A DNA stretch of 64,000 nucleotides from CAZIOH01 sp964540815 (GTDB taxonomy: Bacteria > Myxococcota_A > Polyangia > Fen-1088). The position numbers and the translations under genes are program-made. The notes under the pieces are model-generated. The model did no database searches and was not told the DNA's origin. It saw nothing but the letters and a program-made list of their open reading frames with translations. The stretch lies in assembly GCA_964540815.1 (NCBI GenBank), contig CAZIOH010000024.1, positions 8,126 to 72,125 on the forward strand, read 5' to 3'. This document shows positions 27,810-35,337 of the stretch, piece after piece (position 1 is the first letter of the stretch; the number at the start of each line of letters is the position of its first letter).

Positions 27810-28687
27810 CCACCAACGTCCTTCCCGATTCCCCGTTCTCCAAGAGCTCTGCGTCCTCGGCGTCCTCCGCGTCCACGCGTCTCGCGCCGCGGTTGCCGAG
27901 CGTCCTCGGGGTGGTGACGGCCCTCGCCGGGCGCGATCTGCGCCGCTTCTTCCGCCAGCCGAGCCGGGTCGTGGGCTCGATCGCGCAGCCGCTCATCCTG
28001 TGGGCGGTGCTCGGCGCCGGGCTCGGCGACAGCTTCAGCGTCGTCTCCGCGCCGGGGATGCCCTACCTGACATACTTTTACCCCGGCACCGTGGTCCTGA
28101 CCATGCTCTTCACGGCGATCTTCTCGACCATGTCGGTGATTGACGATCGCCACCACGGGTTCTTGCAGGCGGTGCTGGTCGCCCCGGTCTCGCGCACGGC
28201 GCTGGTGCTCGGAAAGACCGCGGGCGGGGTGACCATCGCCCTCCTTCAAGCCGCGGCCCTGATCGCCCTGTCGCCCCTGGCGGGATTTTCTCTGACGTCC
28301 ATCGACTACCCCCTCATCGTCGCGACGCTGACCGGGACGGCGGTGGGATTCACGGCCCTCGGCTTCGCCGTGGCCTGGTGGATCGACTCGACCCAGGGCT
28401 ATCACGGCATCATGAGCGTCGCCCTCATCCCCCTGTGGATGCTCTCTGGCGCCATGTTCCCGGCGAGCGGCAGCCACGGGTGGATCCGGACCATCATGGC
28501 CTTGAACCCCATGACCTACGCCGTCTCGGCGGTTCGCCGGGGGCTCGGCGGCGGGGCCGGCGGTACCGCCCACGTCGGCGCCCTCCTCGTCTCCTGGTCG
28601 TCTCCGGCGCTCGAGCTCGGAGTCACGGCGGTCTTTGCGATCCTCGCGGTGTGGGCCGCAGCGGCCCTCTGCCGCCGTCGCGCCTGA
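27806..28687 (+). CDS. ABC-2 type transporter permease
   Basis: A 293-residue membrane protein with about six membrane segments and the ABC-2 fold pattern: GRDLRRFFRQPSRVVGSIAQPLILWAVLG, TYFYPGTVVLTMLFTAIFSTM, LQAVLVAPVSR and IMALNPMTYAVSAVRRGL. The GTG overlaps the ATPase stop by four bases, so the two form one exporter. The N-terminus is Ser/Ala-rich. Confidence 0.88.
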   Translation: MTTNVLPDSPFSKSSASSASSASTRLAPRLPSVLGVVTALAGRDLRRFFRQPSRVVGSIAQPLILWAVLGAGLGDSFSVVSAPGMPYLTYFYPGTVVLTMLFTAIFSTMSVIDDRHHGFLQAVLVAPVSRTALVLGKTAGGVTIALLQAAALIALSPLAGFSLTSIDYPLIVATLTGTAVGFTALGFAVAWWIDSTQGYHGIMSVALIPLWMLSGAMFPASGSHGWIRTIMALNPMTYAVSAVRRGLGGGAGGTAHVGALLVSWSSPALELGVTAVFAILAVWAAAALCRRRA

Positions 28688-28729
28688 CGACGATCGCGCG
28701 GACCGCCGAACCCGCGCGCGGTCGGCCGG

Positions 28730-30154
28730 TCATCGGCCGGGCGCGGGGGTCGCGGAGTCGCCCGCCCCGTTGCCCGGCGCATCCGGGTCGACCTGGAGGT
28801 CGCTGAACCTGCCCGCCCGCTCGAGCGCCCAGAGATCCTCGTCGGTGACGAACGCCTTCCCCAGGAGCTCACGGGCGCGCCTGACCTTCGCGAGGAGACG
28901 GGGATCCCGGATGGGCTGATGGTGCTCGGCGCTCGGACGGGCGGGCGGCCGCATGACCGAGAACGAGCCGCGAACCGCGTACCCTTCGGGTGTCCGTCCT
29001 TCGAGGAAGTAGTCCTCCGCGAGGACGTCGGGCGCGCCCGCGGTGTCGAGGATCACATGCGTCGTCAGGCCCCGCCCAGGAGGGATCAGCGTCCCGCCGA
29101 GCACGGAGGCCACCGGGACCACCTCGCGCGCCCCACTGCCGCCCAGGCGGCGGCGGACCCTGATGACGGTCGCGATCTCGACCGGCTCGCTGCGCACATG
29201 CCACAGGCGCACGCCCTGGTCGACCCGCCCGTCCTCGGCGAGGACGGGGAAGCGCGGGTCGAGCTCGACCAGGAGCTGCACGATCTTCTTGGTGGCAAAC
29301 GCCTCGAAGGCCGGGTTGCGCAGCTCGATGGCCTGGCGGGCGCGGGCCACCCGTCCATCCTCGGCCGTGATCTCCAGGCTCACGAGGACGCTCGAATAGA
29401 GGGTGTCCTCGGGGCGCGCGGCGAAGCTGTGGCTCACCCGGGGGGAGCCCCCCTCCCCCGCGGAGTCGGTGCCGAAGTACCAGGTGTAGGACCGGGGTCG
29501 AAAGGGCGCCGCCGGCGATGTGATCGCCCGGCTGGGAACCGCGGTGGCCACCCTCCCCTCGAACTCGAAGTCTGCCCAGGTGTTCGGCAGCAGGCGATAG
29601 CCGATGATCGCCACCGGAAGGTCCTCGCACCTCTTCACGCGGTAGGGGGGCACCGGGAGCACCGTAACGACGTTGTGCTTCGAGAACACGCGGACCTGCT
29701 CGACGGTGGGCGTGCCGGCGTCGTCCAGGAAGGCACGAACCGCGACCGACGCTCCGCGGGTGGGTCCGATCTGGTAGTGCAGGAAGGCGTCGTTGCCGTC
29801 GGTGGTGTGGGCCCGGACCGTCACGAGGTTCTCCTCGCCCTCGCATACCTCCGGCTTCTCGACCGTGATCTCGTCGATGACGGGGGGGAGCGGGGCGGGG
29901 AGGGCCGGCGGCGGGGGCGAGGGCGGCGCGGTCTTGGGCTTTTCCACGGTGGTGCGCGGGCCGGCCGCCAGTGCCGAGGTCGGTGCACGGAGGGGCTCGG
30001 GCGGGCCCACGGGCGCGACCCTGGTGTGCCCGGTCCGGTCGAGCCCCCACCACAGTCCGAGCAGCGCCACGCCGAGGACGAGCCCGATGACGAGAGCCAC
30101 CTTGCGGCCCGGCCGGCGCGCCCGACGCGCATGTCCTGGATCTTGCCGAGCCAT
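28730..30154 (-). CDS. Membrane-anchored envelope protein with PKD-like segment
   Basis: A 474-residue protein of unknown function. A basic start (RRARRPGRK) precedes one membrane segment (VALVIGLVLGVALLGLWWGL), so the bulk faces the periplasm. A Pro-rich linker (residues 70-95) leads to a beta-rich domain. The stretch RSYTWYFGTDSAGEG through VSHSFAARPEDTLYSSVLVSLEI looks like a PKD-type Ig fold. The C-terminal 60 residues (LLAKVRRARELLGKAFVTDEDLWALERAGRFSDL) are helical. It lies 30 bases after the stop of the gene upstream on the same strand, which suggests joint expression. Confidence 0.65.
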   Translation of the reverse strand: MARQDPGHARRARRPGRKVALVIGLVLGVALLGLWWGLDRTGHTRVAPVGPPEPLRAPTSALAAGPRTTVEKPKTAPPSPPPPALPAPLPPVIDEITVEKPEVCEGEENLVTVRAHTTDGNDAFLHYQIGPTRGASVAVRAFLDDAGTPTVEQVRVFSKHNVVTVLPVPPYRVKRCEDLPVAIIGYRLLPNTWADFEFEGRVATAVPSRAITSPAAPFRPRSYTWYFGTDSAGEGGSPRVSHSFAARPEDTLYSSVLVSLEITAEDGRVARARQAIELRNPAFEAFATKKIVQLLVELDPRFPVLAEDGRVDQGVRLWHVRSEPVEIATVIRVRRRLGGSGAREVVPVASVLGGTLIPPGRGLTTHVILDTAGAPDVLAEDYFLEGRTPEGYAVRGSFSVMRPPARPSAEHHQPIRDPRLLAKVRRARELLGKAFVTDEDLWALERAGRFSDLQVDPDAPGNGAGDSATPAPGR

Positions 30155-30184
30155 CCGCGCCCCCCCGCGAACGCCGCAGGCTCC

Positions 30185-31285
30185 TCAGAACCAGCACCCG
30201 TACACGTTGCCGGGCGAGTTCCACTGCACCGTCTGCTCGTTGTCGGCGGCCCAGACGCTGACGCCGCTCCCCTCGGTCCCGTCGACGTAGCCCTGCCAGG
30301 GATGGCCGCTCCATCCGCCGAGGCGATCGGGGCTGATCGACGTCGCCGTCGCGCTGGGATCGTCGCGCACGCTGGCGTAGGTGCTGGATCCGCTGGAGTC
30401 CGTGTCGCAACGCCCGACCGCCATGCAATTGCTGACCTGCCGGGCGGCGTTGTCGCAGATTCCCTGGAAGCAGGTGATGGTCGCGACCACCCCTTGCCAG
30501 AAGCCGATGCCCTGATTGCACTCGTCCTCGACCGATGCGACGAGCCCGTTGATGCCGCTCACCACCTGGTCGTGGGAATAGGTGTAAGCGGCGATCGCCC
30601 CCTTGCCGGCCATGTACTGGCCGTACGAGATCAGGGTCGAGCACACCACCCCGTTGTTCCAGGGCGCGCCCCCCGTGTTGAGGGACTGAATGTCGCGGAA
30701 CTGATACAGCGAATAGGGCGCGAGCGCGGGAGGGCTCCCGATCTCGATCCGATAAAGCCCATCGGTTCCCTGCTTCGAGCTGGTCCAGTCGTACGGGATG
30801 GTGTTCCAGATCCAGTCCGCCACCTGCTGTCCGTCGTCGTTCGGGCAGGCCACCCCGCTGCATCCGCGCTGAAACCCGATGTACTCGAGCGAGCCGGAGT
30901 AGAGAAACTGGTAGATCGCGCCCTCCTGGATCTGCGAAGCGCCCGGATACCCTTTCTCCAGCTCCCCACCATCGAGGGGCGTGCTGCAGTAGGCGGGCCA
31001 TCCCGTCATGCTCGGGGTGTACATGGCGGCATGCGTCGCCCAGCCGTTCCCATGGGCGATCATCGAGTGGGTTCGATACTCGCCGAGGGCGGAGAGGACG
31101 CCGCTCACTGGACCGGACGCCCGAGACAGCACGATGGCCCCGCCCGGGACATTCCACGACGCCGGCGACGAGCCGCACGCGTCGCTGCCGGTTCCTCCGG
31201 CCCGGGTGCTCGGGCCCGAGGCCACCACGAGTCCGGTCGCCGCCACCACGACTGCTGACTTTCGCCACCGGTGCGAGCGTCGCAT
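30185..31285 (-). CDS. Secreted protein, possible permuted papain-like (YiiX/C92-type) hydrolase
   Basis: A 366-residue exported protein. The ATG at 31285 has a near-perfect GGGAGGTG site and opens a signal peptide (AVVVAATGLVVASG). The sequence GGAIVLSRASGPVSGVLSALG followed by EYRTHSMIAHGNG, and later GVVCSTLISYGQY, recalls the order His then Cys in the permuted NlpC/P60 fold of the YiiX/YebB (C92) group, where GD-V-rich starts precede the His and a Cys-Ser pair comes late. Ten or more cysteines suggest disulfides. This is a pattern-based guess, and the substrate is unknown. Confidence 0.5.
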   Translation of the reverse strand: MRRSHRWRKSAVVVAATGLVVASGPSTRAGGTGSDACGSSPASWNVPGGAIVLSRASGPVSGVLSALGEYRTHSMIAHGNGWATHAAMYTPSMTGWPAYCSTPLDGGELEKGYPGASQIQEGAIYQFLYSGSLEYIGFQRGCSGVACPNDDGQQVADWIWNTIPYDWTSSKQGTDGLYRIEIGSPPALAPYSLYQFRDIQSLNTGGAPWNNGVVCSTLISYGQYMAGKGAIAAYTYSHDQVVSGINGLVASVEDECNQGIGFWQGVVATITCFQGICDNAARQVSNCMAVGRCDTDSSGSSTYASVRDDPSATATSISPDRLGGWSGHPWQGYVDGTEGSGVSVWAADNEQTVQWNSPGNVYGCWF

Positions 31286-31343
31286 GCACACCTCCCACGA
31301 GACCCGCGCCGAAGTCATCTCGGCGTGGTGCCGGGATCATACA

Positions 31344-32054
31344 CTACCACTCGACCCAGTTGCCGGCCGGACGTTCCCACATCGACGTGGTGGGGGGGGC
31401 CACGAAGAGACCGGCCAGCGGCGCCAGATGTTTCGGCTCCGCATAGAAGCGGCGCATCCCGTCGGCATCCATCCAGACGTCGACGCCCAAGATTTCGACG
31501 GTCTCTGGTTGGCCCGTCGCCGTCGTCGTCGCCGTCCCGCCACTCGGGCCACTCGGGGCCGGGAAGAACACCTCGTGCGAGATCTGGCCGGCCATGCGGG
31601 CGGCGTTGATGCTCCCCGCCGCCAGGGCATCGAACGCCGCCCGCGCGGCCTCCCGCGACCGGGCGGTGCCGCGGATCAGACCCACGCAACGTGCCTCCTT
31701 TCCGGCTGGAATCGGCAGCGTGAACGAGCGAATGTCCCTGGCCCGCATCCAGACGGTCGGGTCACGGGACTCGAAGATCATGGCGCCGCCGGCCTGGACT
31801 TGCTTGTCGCCGAAGAACTTCTGAAAGCCATCGAAGCTGTTCCACACATCGAGGATCAGGAGCTCGCCGGCCTTGCCCCCGGCGTCGGCCATCCCGACGT
31901 AGACGCTGTGGCTCAGATCGCCGAGAGCCCGGGCGGCCGCCACCCCGTCGGGGTGACCAGCGGTGGCGTTGTGGATGTCTCGGGCCTCTCCCAGGGTCTT
32001 CGCCTTGAGGATGCCGCGGATGGCCAGCAAGAAGGTATCGTCGTTCGTGCTCAT
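31344..32054 (-). CDS. Two-repeat ferredoxin-like (ABM-like) protein of unknown function
   Basis: A 236-residue protein that appears to be an internal duplication. Both halves share the pattern SHSVYVG../SHEVFF.., ELLILDVW/VEILGVDVW, a DG-phenylalanine helix (FDGFQKFF/ADGMRRFY) and a Trp-rich end (FESRDPTVWMR/VAPPTTSMWERPAG). Such a two-half layout is typical of dimeric alpha-beta barrel (antibiotic-monooxygenase-like) proteins. The ATG at 32054 has an AGGAGA site. It is divergent from the ECF sigma gene over 102 bases, so it may be its target; this is inference. Confidence 0.6.
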   Translation of the reverse strand: MSTNDDTFLLAIRGILKAKTLGEARDIHNATAGHPDGVAAARALGDLSHSVYVGMADAGGKAGELLILDVWNSFDGFQKFFGDKQVQAGGAMIFESRDPTVWMRARDIRSFTLPIPAGKEARCVGLIRGTARSREAARAAFDALAAGSINAARMAGQISHEVFFPAPSGPSGGTATTTATGQPETVEILGVDVWMDADGMRRFYAEPKHLAPLAGLFVAPPTTSMWERPAGNWVEW

Positions 32055-32156
32055 GGGTTGGGGTCTCCTGTGAGCACACTGACGGGACCGACCGCCAGAA
32101 CTCATCGCTGGCGTGGCGAAAAAAAGAGGCCGCCGGCCGCGTGCTATCGTCGAGCC

Positions 32157-33212
32157 ATGGTCAAGCGCGCGGAAGACGATCGCGTCGTCTCGGTCGCTCC
32201 CGGTCGCGCGGTGTCGAGCGATTTCGAGACCGCCGTCGCGCCGCACCGCCGCGAGCTCGTGCTTCACTGCTACCGCATGCTGGGATCGCTCGCCGACGCC
32301 GAAGACCTGGCCCAGGAGACGCTGCTGCGTGCCTGGCGCGGGCTCGACGCCTTCGAGCAGCGGGCATCGCTCCGAACATGGTTGCACCGGATCGCGACCC
32401 ACGCGTGCATCGATGCCATCGAGCGACGCCGCGGCGAGGCCCGCCGGACCCGGAGCCTTCCCAGCGCCCTCGCGCCGCCCGCTCGTCTCGACGATGCCCA
32501 GGCCCCGCCGGTGAACGAGCCCGTCTGGCTCGAGCCCATCCCCGATACGTGGCTCGGCGACGGTCCGCCCACTCCCGATGCCACGTACAGCGAGCGCGAG
32601 AGCGTGGCCTTCGCCTTCCTGGTGACGCTGCAGGAGCTACCCGCCAGGCAACGCGCCGCCCTCCTCCTCCGCGAGGTGCTGGGCTTCACGGCGGCCGAAG
32701 TGGCGGCGTTGCTCGACCTGACCATCCCGGCGGCCAACAGCGCGCTGCAACGCGCCCGCGAGTCACTCCGCCAGCAGGTGGCCGAGGTGAAGCGGCCCGA
32801 TGAACCGCGGGTGCACGAAGTGCTCGCCAGCTACATGCGCGCCTGGCAAGAGGCCGACGTGTCGTTGCTGGTCTCCCTGCTGCAGGACGAGTGTCGGCTG
32901 TCGATGCCTCCGCTGCCGCTGTGGTACCAGGGGCGCTCCGACATCGGCACCTCGATCGCCGCCATGGTTCTCGGCCCCGAAGCCCGCGGCAGCATCCGCA
33001 TGTTGGCGCCGGCCACCGGCGCCAACGGCTGGCCCGCGCTGGCGGGTTACCGGCGCGCCCGACCCGGGGAGCCATTCTTGCCGATGGGGCTGCACGTGCT
33101 TCGCATCGAGCCGGCCGGAATCGCCGAGATCATCACCTTCCTCGGGCACGACTTCCGTGGCTTCGGTCTCCCGCCGACCCTTCCCGCCGCGGGGCCCGAC
33201 GACAGCCCCTGA
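32157..33212 (+). CDS. ECF sigma factor with C-terminal SnoaL-like domain (SigG/ECF56-like)
   Basis: A 351-residue RNA polymerase sigma factor. Region 2 (residues 25-95) has RRELVLHCYRMLGSLADAEDLAQETLLRAWRGL and LRTWLHRIATHACIDAIERRR. Region 4 (about 150-215) has LQELPARQRAALLLREVLGFTAAEVAALLDLTIPAANSALQRARE. The last 120 residues (MRAWQEADVSLLVSLLQDECRLSMPPLPLWYQG) look like a SnoaL/NTF2-like domain, as in ECF groups that sense through this tail rather than a membrane anti-sigma factor. No anti-sigma gene is adjacent. The ATG at 32157 was chosen as the first one before region 2. Confidence 0.85.
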   Translation: MVKRAEDDRVVSVAPGRAVSSDFETAVAPHRRELVLHCYRMLGSLADAEDLAQETLLRAWRGLDAFEQRASLRTWLHRIATHACIDAIERRRGEARRTRSLPSALAPPARLDDAQAPPVNEPVWLEPIPDTWLGDGPPTPDATYSERESVAFAFLVTLQELPARQRAALLLREVLGFTAAEVAALLDLTIPAANSALQRARESLRQQVAEVKRPDEPRVHEVLASYMRAWQEADVSLLVSLLQDECRLSMPPLPLWYQGRSDIGTSIAAMVLGPEARGSIRMLAPATGANGWPALAGYRRARPGEPFLPMGLHVLRIEPAGIAEIITFLGHDFRGFGLPPTLPAAGPDDSP

Positions 33213-33292
33213 GCCGGAGGTCGGCAGCCGATCTCGACGACCTCGACGACCTTGACGGCCTGGACGGCGCGGCGTATCTGCGAGGCCCATCG

Positions 33293-34771
33293 ATGCCTGC
33301 CCACCCCGCCTGGCCGCGCCTCCCGGCGACGCCGTGCCCTCCCGCCGGCCGGATCGACCCGCGGGCCGGGGCTTCGAGCGCCCACGCGCGCGTTGGCGAC
33401 GGGAGGTGGGCGCGCGCGCTGGTCGGGTTGGTCGCGCTGGTCGCGGCTCGCTCCGCGCTGGCCCGCGGCGAGCGCGACCTGCCCTCGGAGGACAAGGCCG
33501 CCGCCGAGCTGGCCGCCGAGCGCCCGCGTCCGCCCGAGGAATGGTACAGCCTGCACTATCAGTTCACCGGAGCGACCCAGTATCACCCGTCGTTTCCCGC
33601 CCGGTACTCGGGCGAGAACAGCCTCCGCTCCGGCTCGGAGAGTGCCACCGCGTTCGTCACCAGCCTCTACGCCGATCTGCGGACCTGGCCGGGGGGGGAG
33701 CTCCTGTTCGACCCCGAGATGAGCGGCGGCAAGGGCCTGAGCAGCACACTCGGCGTCGCTGCGTTTCCGGACGGCATCGTCTACCGCGTGGGCGATCCGG
33801 CGCCGGCGGTGTACGTCGCCCGCCTCGCCATCAGCCAGACGTTCAACCTCGGCGGCGGCCGGGTGGTCAACCAGCCCGGGCCGAACGAGCTGCTCCACAC
33901 GCGCGATCGCGACGTCCTCGCGATCACCGTCGGCCGCTTCTCGGTGATCGACGTGGTCGACGGAAATCGTTACGCCAACGACGCCACCACCGAGTTCTTC
34001 AACTGGGCCCTGTTCGCGTCCGGCGCCTACGACTACCCCGCGGACACGCGTGGCTACACCTGGGCCGCGCTGGCGGATCTCGCGAGGGGGTGGTGGTCGT
34101 TGCGGGGAGGGGTTGCGCTCGAGCCCTACGCCGCGAACGAGGCCCGGATGGACTGGAGAATTCACAAGTCACACGGCCTGATGGCCGAGTACGAGGTGCG
34201 CTACGCCGTGCGCGGGCGCCCGGGTGCCTCCAGCCTGTTGCTGTTCTTCAACACGGCACGCATGGGAAGCTACGAGGAGGTGCTGGCAAACCCCGCGGCG
34301 ACGCTCAACAGCGTCGCCGCGACGCGCGCCGACGGGAGGAACAAGTACGGCTTCGCCCTGTCGGTCGAGCAGCAGCTGACGGACACCATGGGCACCTTCC
34401 TGCGCCTGAGCTGGAACGACGGCCACACCGAATCGTGGGCGTTCACCGAGATCGATCGATCGGTCGCCGTGGGCGTGACGCAGAACGGAAGGCCGTGGCG
34501 AAGACCGCTCGACGTCCTCGGGGCGGCGGTGGTCGCCGACGGGCTCTCGTCGTGGCACGAGCGCTATCTCGAGGGCGGAGGCCACGGCTTCATCCTCGGC
34601 GACGGTGCCCTCAACTATGGGCCGGAGATCATCGGCGATTTTTACTACAAGGCCCAGCTCAGCGAGGCGCTGGCCCTCTCGGCGATCTACCAGCCCATCG
34701 TCGACCCCGCCTACAACCGCGACCGCGGCCCCGTGCACGTCTTCTCGGCCCGCTTCCACGTCGCATTCTGA
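33293..34771 (+). CDS. Outer-membrane carbohydrate-selective porin, OprB-like
   Basis: A 492-residue predicted beta-barrel. A signal-like segment (LVGLVALVAARSALARG) lies unusually far in, at about residues 42-60, so the true start may be later or the N-terminus is long. After it comes WYSLHYQFTGATQYHPSFPARYSG, typical of OprB porins, then ELLFDPEMSGGKGLS and alternating beta strands ending in the terminal Phe (FSARFHVAF) of outer-membrane proteins. It probably passes sugars. It follows the sigma gene by 80 bases on the same strand. The upstream DNA has a short repeat of GACGACCTC-type triplets. Confidence 0.75.
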   Translation: MPAHPAWPRLPATPCPPAGRIDPRAGASSAHARVGDGRWARALVGLVALVAARSALARGERDLPSEDKAAAELAAERPRPPEEWYSLHYQFTGATQYHPSFPARYSGENSLRSGSESATAFVTSLYADLRTWPGGELLFDPEMSGGKGLSSTLGVAAFPDGIVYRVGDPAPAVYVARLAISQTFNLGGGRVVNQPGPNELLHTRDRDVLAITVGRFSVIDVVDGNRYANDATTEFFNWALFASGAYDYPADTRGYTWAALADLARGWWSLRGGVALEPYAANEARMDWRIHKSHGLMAEYEVRYAVRGRPGASSLLLFFNTARMGSYEEVLANPAATLNSVAATRADGRNKYGFALSVEQQLTDTMGTFLRLSWNDGHTESWAFTEIDRSVAVGVTQNGRPWRRPLDVLGAAVVADGLSSWHERYLEGGGHGFILGDGALNYGPEIIGDFYYKAQLSEALALSAIYQPIVDPAYNRDRGPVHVFSARFHVAF

Positions 34772-34779
34772 CCACCGAT

Positions 34780-34995
34780 TCAGGTGACGAGGCGGCCGGC
34801 CAGGGCGATGTCGCGCACGGCGATGGTCCCGTGGTTGGCGAACACGGCGAAGTCCGCCCCACCGTCGGTGATCACGTCGCGGACCTGATCCGAGAAGTGG
34901 CGGCCATCGCGCAGATCGACCGAGATCGTGCTCCGGCGCAGCACGGCCTCCTCCAGGACGTCGATGAAATCGCAGGTACCCAGTTGATGTCCCAT
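34780..34995 (-). CDS. Small Rof-like (Rho-binding antiterminator) protein
   Basis: A 71-residue protein that ends eight bases from the convergent porin gene. The ATG at 34995 has a strong GAGGGGAG site. The sequence CDFIDVLEEAVLRR, ISVDLRDGRHFSDQVRDVIT, ADFAVFANHGTIAVRDI follows the order and spacing of Rof/YaeO-type proteins (acidic start, helix, Sm-like barrel with DG turn and final D-I strand). Members bind Rho and inhibit termination; a role here is inferred from similarity seen by eye. It could instead be another small Sm-fold protein. It stands alone. Confidence 0.55.
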   Translation of the reverse strand: MGHQLGTCDFIDVLEEAVLRRSTISVDLRDGRHFSDQVRDVITDGGADFAVFANHGTIAVRDIALAGRLVT

Positions 34996-35337
34996 GTGAT
35001 GCTCCCCTCGGCCAACCCGAAGACCTTTCCAACAAGATGGATCCGCTGGCGGCGAAAACAAGTCGTCGTTCCCGAGGTTGGCAGCAGCCGCCGGCCGCCG
35101 GCCATCGGCCACCTTGGTCGCCCGTTGCGCCGCCCACCTTTGCGATAATCGAACACGGGTCTTCGATTTCCGGACATTGGCGGCTGGGATTGGCGGTCGG
35201 AATGGGCGTGGAACCGACACTGGCCGCGCGGTCCTCACGGATCCATCGTCTGGCACACATCTTGTAACGCGACCGCCCCTTTGACCCGATCTGGACCGAT
35301 TCGACGTTCCAGACCCTGCGCTCCAAGGAGGCCCAGC
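34996..35337. other. Divergent intergenic region
   Basis: 342 bases between the Rof-like gene (minus) and the metallophosphoesterase gene (plus). A -10-like GATAAT at 35144 has no -35 at a fitting distance. A strong AAGGAGG ribosome site lies eight bases before the GTG at 35338. No RNA or protein gene seen. Confidence 0.5.

Noticed and set aside
35144..35149. -10 box GATAAT before the metallophosphoesterase
   Set aside because: No -35-like hexamer lies 15 to 19 bases upstream, and the start codon is almost 190 bases away.
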